A stretch of DNA of 64,000 bases. Source: Rhodovulum sp. 12E13 (GTDB taxonomy: Bacteria > Pseudomonadota > Alphaproteobacteria > Rhodobacterales > Rhodobacteraceae). The position numbers and the translations under genes are program-made. The notes below the pieces were generated by a model. It saw only the letters and a list, made by a program, of their open reading frames with translations. It did no database searches and was not told the DNA's origin. Where the stretch lies: contig NZ_QPLK01000008.1 in assembly GCF_003340565.1 (NCBI RefSeq), positions 1 to 64,000 on the forward strand, read 5' to 3'. Shown piece by piece: positions 16,770-27,168 of this stretch. Every line of letters starts with the position of its first letter. Position 1 is the first letter of the stretch.

Positions 16770-17555
16770 TCACCCGCCGCTTCTGATGGCGAGCGCGCGG
16801 GCGAGGGCGAGGCCCAGCAGGGGCAGGCCCACGGTCATGACGATCATCACCGTGCCCAGCGCGTTGATCTCGGGCGAGATGGAGTTGCGCAGCATCGAGA
16901 AGATCTGCGTCGGCACCGTCTCCACGCCGCCCGGCTTCCAGAAGAGCGTCCCGGTGATGTCGTCGAAGCTGATGGTGAAGGCGAAGAGCGCGCCCGCGAG
17001 CACCGCCGGCATCATCAGCGGCAGGGTGATCTGGAAGAAGGTCTGCACCGGCGAGGCGCCGAGGCTCTGCGCCGCCTCCTCGATGTCGCGCCGGATCGAG
17101 ACGAGGCGCGCCTGCACCACGAGGATCACGAAGGGCAGGGTGAAGATGACGTGGCCGAGCAGCAGCAGCGTGAAGCTCTTGTTCACCTCGAGGAAGTTGA
17201 GGAACAGCAGCAACGCCACCGCCAGCACCACCTCGGGCACGAGAATGGGCGCGATCAGCAGCGTCGAGATGTAGTTCTCGCCCGGGACGCGATAGCGCAC
17301 GAGCGCAAGCGAGGCGAGCACGCCCAGCGTGGTCGAGATCAGCGCCGTCAGCGCCCCGAGGATCAGCGAGGTGCGGAAGGCCCGCAGGATCGCGTCGTTC
17401 TGCGCCAGTTCGACGAACCAGCGGAACGAGAAGCCCGTCATCGGGAAGGAGCCGAATTGCGAGGCGTTGAACGACAGCAGCACCACCACTCCCACGGGCA
17501 GGAACATGAACCCGTAGACCAGCAGCGTGTAGAGCCTCAGCGCCCCCCAGCCCAT
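16770..17555 (-). CDS. ABC transporter permease (PotC-like)
   Basis: A 261-residue inner membrane permease with six predicted helices, starting near residue 8 (LYTLLVYGFMFLPVGVVVLL). The EAA loop that docks the ATPase is EEAAQSLGASPVQTFFQITLPL near 160. It is the second permease of the importer; its ATG shares the A of the preceding permease stop codon (TGATG), which indicates translational coupling and fixes the start at 17555. Confidence 0.93.
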   Translation of the reverse strand: MGWGALRLYTLLVYGFMFLPVGVVVLLSFNASQFGSFPMTGFSFRWFVELAQNDAILRAFRTSLILGALTALISTTLGVLASLALVRYRVPGENYISTLLIAPILVPEVVLAVALLLFLNFLEVNKSFTLLLLGHVIFTLPFVILVVQARLVSIRRDIEEAAQSLGASPVQTFFQITLPLMMPAVLAGALFAFTISFDDITGTLFWKPGGVETVPTQIFSMLRNSISPEINALGTVMIVMTVGLPLLGLALARALAIRSGG

Positions 17556-18421
17556 CAGCCCAGTCCCTTCATCAGCTGCGCCATGCCGAGATAGCGGTTG
17601 TAGATCAGCACCAGCGCGCCGAGCACGATCAGCAGCATCAGCGAGAGCGCCGAGCCGAGCGGCCAGTTGAGCTGGGTGATGATCGCCTCGTAAACGAGGT
17701 TGGCGAACATCGCGTCGCGCGGCCCGCCCAGCACCATCGGCGTGATGTAGGTGCCCGCGCCCAGCACGAAGCACAGCAGCGATCCGGCCGCGAGGCCGGG
17801 CAGCGACAGCGGCAGCGTCACCTGAAGGAAGGCCTGCCAGCGCGTCGCGCCGAGCGAGGTCGCGGCATCCTCGAGGTTGGTGTCGATCCCCTCGAGGCTG
17901 ACGAACACGTTCAGCACCATGAAGGGCAGCAGGAAGTGAACGAGGCCGAGAATGACGGTCGTCTCGTTGTAGAGCATCTGGACGGGTTCGGAGAGAATGC
18001 CCGCGCCAACCAGAAGCGTGTTGAGCGCGCCCGACGTGCCCAGGATGTTGATCCACGACATCGTGCGGATGATGTAGCTGATCCAGAAGGGCAGGATCAG
18101 CAGAAGCAGCAGCAGCGCCTTGTTGCCCTTCGAGCGCGCGATGAAATAGGCCGCCGGATAGCCCATCAGCGCGCAGACGATCGTGGTGATCGCCGCGATC
18201 TTCAGCGTATTCAGCAGGATGTCGCGGTAGAAGGCGTCGGTCAGCGCCTCCTGCCAGTTCTGCATCGAGAAGGCGGGTATGTCGGCACCGGTCGCCGAGC
18301 TCAGCCAGAACGAATACACCACGATGAACAGCAGCGGCACGAACAGGAGCAGCGTCACCGCTGTGAGCGCGGGCGTCAGCAGGATCCAGGGCTGTCGCGC
18401 TTCGCGCGCTTCCACCGACAT
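17555..18421 (-). CDS. ABC transporter permease (PotB-like)
   Basis: A 288-residue permease with six predicted helices; the first is LLTPALTAVTLLLFVPLLFIV from about residue 14. The ATPase-docking loop is LEDAATSLGATRWQAFLQVTLPL near 187. First gene of the eight-gene minus-strand operon and divergent from the LysR gene. The ATG at 18421 (MSVEAREARQ) is chosen; the reading frame stays open further upstream but reads into the promoter region. Confidence 0.92.
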   Translation of the reverse strand: MSVEAREARQPWILLTPALTAVTLLLFVPLLFIVVYSFWLSSATGADIPAFSMQNWQEALTDAFYRDILLNTLKIAAITTIVCALMGYPAAYFIARSKGNKALLLLLLILPFWISYIIRTMSWINILGTSGALNTLLVGAGILSEPVQMLYNETTVILGLVHFLLPFMVLNVFVSLEGIDTNLEDAATSLGATRWQAFLQVTLPLSLPGLAAGSLLCFVLGAGTYITPMVLGGPRDAMFANLVYEAIITQLNWPLGSALSLMLLIVLGALVLIYNRYLGMAQLMKGLG

Positions 18422-18511
18422 GGTGCGGCGTGTCTCCCTCGCTGGTGCGGGCCGCCTTCTGGCAGGGCAGCCTCGGGGCAGGAGTTGACGCGGCTCCACC
18501 CCATCAATCAA

Positions 18512-18548
18512 ATAGATAGGAACGATACTTGTCAGAGGCCGTATCTAT
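18512..18548. promoter_or_regulatory. Inverted repeats in the transporter-LysR divergent region
   Basis: Two nested inverted repeats: ATAGATA (18512-18518) with TATCTAT (18542-18548), and GATAC (18524-18528) with GTATC (18541-18545). ATAC-N12-GTAT resembles the T-N11-A style boxes bound by LysR regulators. They lie between the divergent operon and its likely regulator and run up to the ATG of the LysR gene. Binding is inferred. Confidence 0.45.
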
Positions 18549-19506
18549 GCTGCGCCCCGACGCCCCCGAGCGCATCGTGCGCGAGCTCGACTGGAACCTC
18601 CTGCGCACCTTCGTCGTGCTGGCGCAGTCGGGCTCGATCACCGAGGCCGCGGGCAAGCTGCGCCTCGCCCAGCCCTCGGTTTCGGCCGCGCTCAAGCGGC
18701 TGGAAGAGCGGGTGGGCAAGCAGCTCATCGTGCGCGGCGCGGGGCAATTCCACCTGACCGAGGCGGGCGAGGCGCTCAGGCGCGAGGCGGTCGAGATCCA
18801 GGGCTCGATCCTGCGGATCGCGACGCTGATGCGCGACGTGACCGACGAGATCCGCGGCCACCTGCGGATCGCGCTGGCCAGCCACGTCGTCTGTCCGCTC
18901 TTCGACCGGGTGCTGGCCGAGTTCCATGCCGCCCACCCCCGCGCCACCGTCTCGCTCGAGGTGCGGTCGTCGGCCGAGGCGATCGCAGGCGTGGCCGACA
19001 AGAGCGCCTCGCTCGCCGTCTGCCTCGTGCGCGAGCGCAACCCGCGGCTGGAATACCGCCGGCTCTACCGCGAGTTCTTCGGGCTCTACTGCGGCCCGCC
19101 CCATCCGCTCTTCGGCCGCGAGGGGCTGACGCGGGCCGATCTCGCCGGGCAGTCGGCCGTGGGCTTCGAGACCGACCGGCTGGGCGGCATCCTGCAGGCG
19201 GTGACCCTGCTGCGCGCCGAGGCCGAGATGCGCGACGAGATGGTGGGCGTGTCGAGCCACCTTGAGGAGGTGCGGCGGATGATCGTGGCCGGTCTAGGCA
19301 TCGGCGCCCTGCCCCTCCACGTCGCCGCCCGTGACGTTGCCGACGGCCTGTTGTGGCGGCTGCCGCCCTACGATGACCCGCCGCCGGCCGACGTGCACGT
19401 GGTGTGGAATCCGCGCACGCGGATGAACCGGGCCGAGCGCACCTTCCTCGCCACGCTGACCGAGGCCATCGAGGCGACGCCGATCGAGGAGCGGACGTAT
19501 TCCTGA
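18547..19506 (+). CDS. LysR family regulator, divergent from the polyamine-type operon
   Basis: A 319-residue LysR-type regulator: an N-terminal winged helix (LDWNLLRTFVVLAQSGSITEAA, then LAQPSVSAALKRLEE) and a C-terminal effector-binding domain. LysR genes usually control the divergently transcribed operon, here the eight-gene importer and catabolic set, in response to its substrate or an intermediate. ATG at 18547 has AGAGG eight bases upstream. A TTG at 18529 in the same frame, also preceded by AGGAA, would add six residues and cannot be excluded. Confidence 0.88.
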   Translation: MLRPDAPERIVRELDWNLLRTFVVLAQSGSITEAAGKLRLAQPSVSAALKRLEERVGKQLIVRGAGQFHLTEAGEALRREAVEIQGSILRIATLMRDVTDEIRGHLRIALASHVVCPLFDRVLAEFHAAHPRATVSLEVRSSAEAIAGVADKSASLAVCLVRERNPRLEYRRLYREFFGLYCGPPHPLFGREGLTRADLAGQSAVGFETDRLGGILQAVTLLRAEAEMRDEMVGVSSHLEEVRRMIVAGLGIGALPLHVAARDVADGLLWRLPPYDDPPPADVHVVWNPRTRMNRAERTFLATLTEAIEATPIEERTYS

Positions 19507-19543
19507 CCGGTGGCTCGCCCCACGCAGAGCGGCTGAACGCCCC

Positions 19544-20584
19544 TCAACCGGCCTCCGCCACCGTCATGTCGGGCAACTCGCGCCTGGGCCGCGACAGGAA
19601 GTCGGGCACGGGCAGCCCCTTCTCCGCCAGGAAGTCGGCGTTGAAGAGGCGCGAGGCATAGCGGTTGCCGTAATCGCAGAGGACGGTGACGATGGTATGG
19701 CCCGGCCCCATCTCGCGGGCCAGCCGCATGGCCCCGGCCACGTTGATGCCCGACGACAGGCCGAGGCAGAGCCCCTCGCGCTCGAGCATCTCGAAGACGA
19801 GCGGCAGGCCCTCGGCATCGGGCACGTTGCAGGCGAAATCGGGCGTGAACCCTTCGAGGTTCGCCGTGATCCGCCCCTGCCCGATGCCCTCGGCGATCGA
19901 CGAGCCCTCGGCCTTGAGCTCGCCATGGGCATAGTAATGATACAGCGCCGCGCCGTCCGGGTCGGCGATGCCGATCTTCACGCCCCTAGGTTGCAGCGCC
20001 TCGGCCACGCCCGCGAGCGTGCCGCCCGAGCCCACCGCGCAGATGAAGCCGTCGACGCGCCCGCCCGTCTGCTCCCAGATCTCGGGGCCGGTCGTCTCGA
20101 CATGGGCCTGCCGGTTGGCCACGTTGTCGAACTGGTTGGCCCAGATCGCGCCGCCCTCCACCCTGTCGGCCAGCGCCTCGGCCAGCCGGCCCGAGTAGCG
20201 GACGAAGTTGTTGGGGTTGCGGTAGGGGGCGGCGGGCACCTCGACCAGCTCGGCCCCCGCGATCCGCAGCATCTGCTTCTTCTCGTCGCTCTGCGTCTCG
20301 GGGATGACGATAACCGTCCTGAACCCCATCGACGCGCCCACCAGCGCCAGCCCGATCCCGGTATTGCCCGCCGTGCCCTCGACGATGGTGCCGCCGGGGG
20401 CGAGCGCGCCGCGCGCCACCGCGTCGCGGATGATGGAGAGCGCGGCGCGGTCCTTGACCGACTGGCCCGGATTCATGAACTCGCACTTGCCGAGGATCTC
20501 GCAGCCCGTCGCCTCGGACGCGCCCTTGAGGCGGATCAGCGGCGTGTTCCCCACCGCGTCGGCCAGGTCGTTGCGGATGGTCAT
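19544..20584 (-). CDS. cysK: Cysteine synthase A
   Basis: A 346-residue O-acetylserine sulfhydrylase, which makes L-cysteine from O-acetylserine and sulfide with PLP. The Schiff-base lysine is Lys44 in NPGQSVKDRAA; GTAGNTGIGLA (phosphate cup) and GSGGTLAGVAE are present, as is the C-terminal SSGINVAGA segment. Length fits the longer CysK group common in alphaproteobacteria. It is convergent with the LysR gene (37-base gap, no obvious terminator) and lies 56 bases downstream of oxyR on the same strand. Confidence 0.93.
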   Translation of the reverse strand: MTIRNDLADAVGNTPLIRLKGASEATGCEILGKCEFMNPGQSVKDRAALSIIRDAVARGALAPGGTIVEGTAGNTGIGLALVGASMGFRTVIVIPETQSDEKKQMLRIAGAELVEVPAAPYRNPNNFVRYSGRLAEALADRVEGGAIWANQFDNVANRQAHVETTGPEIWEQTGGRVDGFICAVGSGGTLAGVAEALQPRGVKIGIADPDGAALYHYYAHGELKAEGSSIAEGIGQGRITANLEGFTPDFACNVPDAEGLPLVFEMLEREGLCLGLSSGINVAGAMRLAREMGPGHTIVTVLCDYGNRYASRLFNADFLAEKGLPVPDFLSRPRRELPDMTVAEAG

Positions 20585-20640
20585 GGGCTCGGCCCTCCTC
20601 TCGCTCGCGCCCCCGGTTCAATCCCTGCCCGGAGCCGCTG

Positions 20641-21561
20641 TCAACTCGCGGCCGGCAAGGCCCGGCCATGCAGCCCTTCCGCCGCCCGCCGCACCGCGCC
20701 TGCCACCTCGTGCAGCCGGTCGGCGAGGGGCGATGAGCGGCGCCAGACCATGCCGATGGTGCGCGAGGGCTGCGGCTCGGGAAAACGCGCCACCGACACG
20801 TCGGCCGAGCGCGTCTCGACCGGCACCGCCATCTCGGGGATGAGCGTGACGCCGATGCCGGCGGCCACCATCTGCACCAGCGTCGACAGCGACGAGCCGT
20901 CGAGCAGGTCGCGCGGGCGCGCCGGGCCGAGATCGCAGAACGACAGCGCCTGGTCGCGGAAGCAGTGGCCCTCTTCCAGCAGCAGCAGGCGCATCCGCGC
21001 CAGCGTCTCGGCAGACGGCACGGGGCGTCCGGCCTCGGCCGCCGGCCGCACCAGAACGAAGGCCTCGGTGAACAGCGCCACCTCCGCGAGCGCGGGCTCG
21101 GAGACGGGCAGCGCCACGATGGCGGTGTCGAGCCGCCCCTCGGAAAGCTCGGTCAGCAGCTTCGGCGTGACCGTCTCCCGCACACGGATGTCGAGCGCGG
21201 AATGGGCGCGGCCGAGATCGCCGACGATGGCGGGCAGCAGGTAGGGCGCGACAGTCGGGATCACCCCGATCCGCAGCCGCCCCGCAAGGCGGTCGCGCGA
21301 GGCACGGGCGAGGTCGTCGAGCTCGTCGACACCGCGCAGGATGTCGCGAACCCGCGCCGCCACCTCCTCGCCGAAGCCGGTCAGCCGCACCTGGCGCGCG
21401 CCCCGCTCGAACAGGGCCGCGCCGAACGCCGCCTCCAGGTCGCGGATCTGCATCGACAGTGCCGGCTGGCTGATCGCGCAGGCCTCGGCCGCCCGACCGA
21501 AATGGCCATGCCGCGCCAGCGCCTCGAAATAGCGGAACTGCTTGAGAGTGAGCCCCTTCAT
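20641..21561 (-). CDS. oxyR: Hydrogen peroxide-sensing regulator OxyR
   Basis: A 306-residue LysR-family regulator with the OxyR redox signature: Cys200 in EEGHCFRDQA and Cys209 in LSFCD, equivalent to Cys199 and Cys208 of E. coli OxyR, which form a disulfide on oxidation. The N-terminal winged helix is typical (LKQFRYFEALARHGHFGRAA). It lies head to head with katG, the classic OxyR target, with 183 bases between the two starts. The identification rests on both cysteines and the katG neighbour. Confidence 0.95.
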   Translation of the reverse strand: MKGLTLKQFRYFEALARHGHFGRAAEACAISQPALSMQIRDLEAAFGAALFERGARQVRLTGFGEEVAARVRDILRGVDELDDLARASRDRLAGRLRIGVIPTVAPYLLPAIVGDLGRAHSALDIRVRETVTPKLLTELSEGRLDTAIVALPVSEPALAEVALFTEAFVLVRPAAEAGRPVPSAETLARMRLLLLEEGHCFRDQALSFCDLGPARPRDLLDGSSLSTLVQMVAAGIGVTLIPEMAVPVETRSADVSVARFPEPQPSRTIGMVWRRSSPLADRLHEVAGAVRRAAEGLHGRALPAAS

Positions 21562-21575
21562 AAGCCCATCTTATC

Positions 21576-21589
21576 CTTCTGATCAGAAG
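21576..21589. promoter_or_regulatory. Palindrome in the oxyR-katG divergent region
   Basis: CTTCTGATCAGAAG is a perfect 14-base palindrome 15 bases upstream of the oxyR start and inside the divergent region. It is a plausible OxyR operator for autoregulation and for katG control, although it does not match the E. coli ATAG-type consensus closely. Confidence 0.45.
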
Positions 21590-21723
21590 ATTCAACTTAC
21601 CCTGATGGGGCCGCTCTGGTAACGATCATCGCGGGAGGGCTGGGCGAGTCGCGCCGCATCGCGCCGCAGCGGCTCCGGCGACGGCCTCCCGCCGCCCGTG
21701 CGCACCGGGCGGCCGCACCCTGA

Positions 21724-23973
<2,250 letters not shown>

Positions 23974-24017
23974 GCGGCCGCCGGGGCGCACGCCCCTCGG
24001 CCCTTGCCCGGCACATG

Positions 24018-24048
24018 CGGCGGGCCGCCCTGCGCGGCCCGCCGTTTT
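24018..24048 (+). terminator. Rho-independent terminator of katG
   Basis: An 11-base stem (CGGCGGGCCGC at 24018-24028 with GCGGCCCGCCG at 24034-24044), a five-base loop and TTTT at 24045-24048, 45 bases after the katG stop. Confidence 0.87.
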
Positions 24049-24119
24049 CCTGCGCGGGCCAGCGCGGCGCAAGCCGTTTCCCGCGCGCCACGCTGTCGCG
24101 TCCTTTGGGCGCGCACGCT

Positions 24120-24147
24120 TTGCGAACGTGGCGAAACCCTGTATACA
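24120..24147 (+). promoter_or_regulatory. Candidate promoter of the SPOR-protein operon
   Basis: TTGCGA (24120-24125), a 16-base spacer and TATACA (24142-24147), the best sigma-70-like pair in the gap after the katG terminator. It would start transcription about 90 bases before the lipoprotein ATG and could drive the whole run to tatD. Confidence 0.5.
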
Positions 24148-24244
24148 TTCTGGCAAAACAAGCTCCGCAACGGGGCGACCGAGCAGTGCGGCCGAAGTGA
24201 CGGCCGGAAGAACGCGGGCGCAGACCTGCGTGAAAGGGGCGAAA

Positions 24245-25300
24245 ATGGGCAGCAAGCTTTCCTTGTATGTCGGCGTATCCGTTGCGGCCGTGGTTCTGGC
24301 CGGGTGCGAAGATGGCACGGGGCTGGGCTCGTCCCGGCCGGAGACGGCGGCAACCGCGGCCGCCGACCGGCCCGCGGCGACGCGGCTGGTCGAGCGCGAC
24401 GTCGAGGCGCCCGACGTCTTTCAGATGTCCGAGGCGGGCCTGTGGGACGGGCGCCCCTCGCTCGGCGGTGTCTGGGTCGCGCATCCCGCGGCGACCGACC
24501 CCGAGCGCGTGATGATCCGCAACGCCGCCAACGGCGAGACCGTGATCGGCGCCCTGTTCCGGCGCGAGCGGACCGGGCCCGGGCCACGCTTCCAGGTCTC
24601 GTCTGACGCGGCGAGCGCCCTCGGGATGCTGGCAGGCGCGCCCGTCGAGCTGGACGTGACCGCGCTGCGCCGCCAGGAGGCGCCCGAGCCTGCCCCCGAA
24701 GCCGAGGCCGAAGCCGCCGAACCCGCCGCGCTGGCAGAGGCCGAGCCGGTCGAGACCGAGGCGCTCGACCCGATACAGTCTGCCGCCGCCGCGATCGACC
24801 GTGCCGAGGCGAGCGCCGAGCCCGCCGAGCCGGTCTCAGCCGAGACGCAGGCATCGTCCGACGGCGAACCGGCCGCGCCGCAGGCTGCGCCCGAACGCGA
24901 ACGCCGGGGCCTCTTCGCCGGCCTGTTCCGCCGCCAGGCATCCGAGCCGCTCTCGGCCATCTCCGGTGCGACGGCCGTCGGCGCCGCCGCCGGCACCGTC
25001 GTTTCGCCGGGAATCGGATCCGGCGAGCCGTCTCCGCAGCCGGCCGCCGCGCGCGCCCCTCAAGCTGCGAACGGAACCTACATCCAGATCGGCATCTTCT
25101 CGGTCGAGGCCAACGCCAAGGAGGCGGCCGACGCCCTGCGCGCCAACGGGATCGTGCCCACGATCTACGAGCAGCAGAGCGCGGAGCGCACGTTCTGGCG
25201 CGTCGTCGCCGGCCCCGCATCCTCGGAAGGCGACCGCTCGGCGCTTCTCCGAAAAGTGAAGGGGCTCGGCTATGCCGACGCCTATGCCGTCTCGAGCTAG
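24245..25300 (+). CDS. SPOR-domain lipoprotein, RlpA-like
   Basis: A 351-residue lipoprotein. The signal peptide ends at the lipobox VLAGC (Cys20), so it is probably anchored in the outer membrane. Residues 50-140 resemble the double-psi beta-barrel of RlpA (FQMSEAGLWDGRPSLGGVWVAH, then ERVMIRNAANGETVIG); 140-250 is an Ala/Glu/Pro-rich linker; the last 75 residues are a SPOR domain (YIQIGIFSVEANAKEAADAL) that binds denuded septal peptidoglycan. A role in cell separation or septal wall processing is inferred. The D,D-carboxypeptidase gene follows after 18 bases, which fits. I cannot confirm the RlpA catalytic aspartate and histidine by eye. Confidence 0.82.
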   Translation: MGSKLSLYVGVSVAAVVLAGCEDGTGLGSSRPETAATAAADRPAATRLVERDVEAPDVFQMSEAGLWDGRPSLGGVWVAHPAATDPERVMIRNAANGETVIGALFRRERTGPGPRFQVSSDAASALGMLAGAPVELDVTALRRQEAPEPAPEAEAEAAEPAALAEAEPVETEALDPIQSAAAAIDRAEASAEPAEPVSAETQASSDGEPAAPQAAPERERRGLFAGLFRRQASEPLSAISGATAVGAAAGTVVSPGIGSGEPSPQPAAARAPQAANGTYIQIGIFSVEANAKEAADALRANGIVPTIYEQQSAERTFWRVVAGPASSEGDRSALLRKVKGLGYADAYAVSS

Positions 25301-25318
25301 AGGTGTAATGCGCTGCCC

Positions 25319-26473
25319 ATGACCCGCCTGCTGCCCCTCGCGCTCGCCGCCCTTGTCGCCCTCGCCAGCGCCGCCCACGCGGCCTTCGAGACCCGCGCCA
25401 CCGCTGCCTGGATCTACGACCAGACAACGGGCACGGTGCTTCTCGAGAAGAACGCGCACCAGCCGCTGCCGCCTGCGTCGATGTCAAAGCTGATGACGCT
25501 GAACATGCTGTTCGAGGCGCTGCGGGACGGTCGCGTCACGCTCGACACGCGGTTCTCGGTCTCGTCCAGGGCGCGCGCGATGGGCGGCTCGACGATGTTC
25601 CTCGACGAGACCGACCGGCCCACGGTCGAGAGCCTCATAAAGGGCATCATCGTGCAGTCGGGCAACGATGCCTGCGTCGTCGTGGCCGAGGGTCTGGCGG
25701 GCAGCGAGGAGGCCTTCGCCCGGCTGATGAACGAGCGGGCGAGGGTGATCGGGCTGACCGACAGCAATTTCGTCAATTCCTCGGGCTGGCCGCACCCCGA
25801 CCACAGGATGTCGATGGCCGATCTCGGCAAGCTGTCGGTGCGCCTGATCGAGGAGTTTCCCGACTACTACCAGTACTTCGCCCTGCAGGAATACGAGTTC
25901 GACGGGCGCGCGCCGTCGAACACGCGCAACCGCAACCCCATCCTGGGGCTCGGCATCGGCGCCGACGGGCTCAAGACGGGCCACACCCAGGAGGCGGGCT
26001 ACGCACTCGCCGGATCGGCCGTGCAGGGAGAGCGGCGCATCGTGTTCGTGATCAGCGGTCTCGACAGCCGTGCCGCCCGCGCCGAGGAATCCGAGCGGAT
26101 CATCAGCTGGGCCTTCCGCCAGTTCGTCGAGCGCACCGTGGCCGAGAAGGGCACCCGGCTCGCCGAGGTGCCGGTGCATCTGGGCGCCGAGCGCAGCGTG
26201 GGCATGATCGTGCCCGAGGACGTGTCGCTGCTCGTGCCCGCGCTGGTGCAGGGCCAGCTCGAGGCCGAGATCTCCTACGAAGCGCCGCTGGTGGCGCCGG
26301 TCCGGGCCGGTCAGCAGATCGGCACGCTGCGGATCGACCTGCCCGAGCTCGGCCTGCGGGAGCTGCCGCTCACGGCCGCGAACGACGTCGCCGCCGGCGG
26401 ATTCATGCCCCGGTTGCGGACGGCGGCCGAGGTGCTCCTGCGCGACATCGCGGGCCGCGCCTCGCCACTCTGA
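25319..26473 (+). CDS. D-alanyl-D-alanine carboxypeptidase (PBP5/6 type)
   Basis: A 384-residue low-molecular-mass penicillin-binding protein, which trims the terminal D-alanine from peptidoglycan pentapeptides in the periplasm. A Sec signal occupies residues 1-22 (AHA-AFETR). The catalytic motifs are all present: SMSK at 54-57, SGN at 114-116 and KTG at 219-221. A C-terminal PBP5-type beta domain follows from about 275, and the end resembles an amphipathic membrane anchor (TAAEVLLRDI). It lies between the SPOR lipoprotein and tmk in a compact plus-strand run. Confidence 0.94.
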   Translation: MTRLLPLALAALVALASAAHAAFETRATAAWIYDQTTGTVLLEKNAHQPLPPASMSKLMTLNMLFEALRDGRVTLDTRFSVSSRARAMGGSTMFLDETDRPTVESLIKGIIVQSGNDACVVVAEGLAGSEEAFARLMNERARVIGLTDSNFVNSSGWPHPDHRMSMADLGKLSVRLIEEFPDYYQYFALQEYEFDGRAPSNTRNRNPILGLGIGADGLKTGHTQEAGYALAGSAVQGERRIVFVISGLDSRAARAEESERIISWAFRQFVERTVAEKGTRLAEVPVHLGAERSVGMIVPEDVSLLVPALVQGQLEAEISYEAPLVAPVRAGQQIGTLRIDLPELGLRELPLTAANDVAAGGFMPRLRTAAEVLLRDIAGRASPL

Positions 26474-26484
26474 GCGGCCGCCGC

Positions 26485-27150
26485 ATGAAGGGCGCGACGC
26501 GGCGAGGGCTCTTCGTCAGCTTCGAGGGGATCGACGGGTCTGGAAAGTCGACCCAGGCACGGCGGCTGGCAGAACGGTTGCGTGCCGGGGGCGCCGAGCC
26601 GCTTCTCACGCGCGAGCCCGGCGGATCGCCCGGCGCCGAGGATATTCGCCGCCTGCTGGTCGAGGGCGACCCGCACCGATGGTCGCCGACCACCGAGATC
26701 CTGCTGTTCACCGCCGCCCGGCGCGACCACCTGGAGCGGACGATCCTCCCCGCCCTTGCGCAGGGGCAGACGGTCATCACCGATCGCTTTGCCGATTCCA
26801 CCCGCGTCTACCAGGGCGCGGCGCGCGACGGCGGCGCGCTGCGCGCGCTGGTCGACCGGCTGCACGCCGAGGTGATCGGCACCGAGCCCGACCTGACGCT
26901 CGTCATCGACACCGATCCCGAGGTGGCGCTGGCCCGCGGGCTTGCGCGGCGGTCAGGCGAGGATAGGTTCGAGGAGATGGGTCTCGACTTCCAGTACCGC
27001 CTGCGCGACGGCTTCCGCGCCCTCGCCGCCGAGGCGCCCGCCCGCGTGCGGCTGATCGACGGCGACCGCCCCGAGGCCGAGGTGGCGGCGGAGGTGGCGG
27101 CTCTGGTCGCCGCGCAGACCGCGCGACCGCCCCCGAGCGCCCCCGAGTGA
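26485..27150 (+). CDS. tmk: Thymidylate kinase
   Basis: A 221-residue dTMP kinase (dTMP plus ATP to dTDP plus ADP). The P-loop is EGIDGSGKST at 14-23, the DRF-type motif is VITDRFADSTRVYQG near 95-109, and the LID region is the RRSGEDRFEEM segment near 152. Cytoplasmic, essential for DNA synthesis. It lies 11 bases after the carboxypeptidase and 18 before holB, a pairing common in bacteria. Confidence 0.95.
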   Translation: MKGATRRGLFVSFEGIDGSGKSTQARRLAERLRAGGAEPLLTREPGGSPGAEDIRRLLVEGDPHRWSPTTEILLFTAARRDHLERTILPALAQGQTVITDRFADSTRVYQGAARDGGALRALVDRLHAEVIGTEPDLTLVIDTDPEVALARGLARRSGEDRFEEMGLDFQYRLRDGFRALAAEAPARVRLIDGDRPEAEVAAEVAALVAAQTARPPPSAPE

Positions 27151-27168
27151 GCCTCCCGTGAGCCCCCA

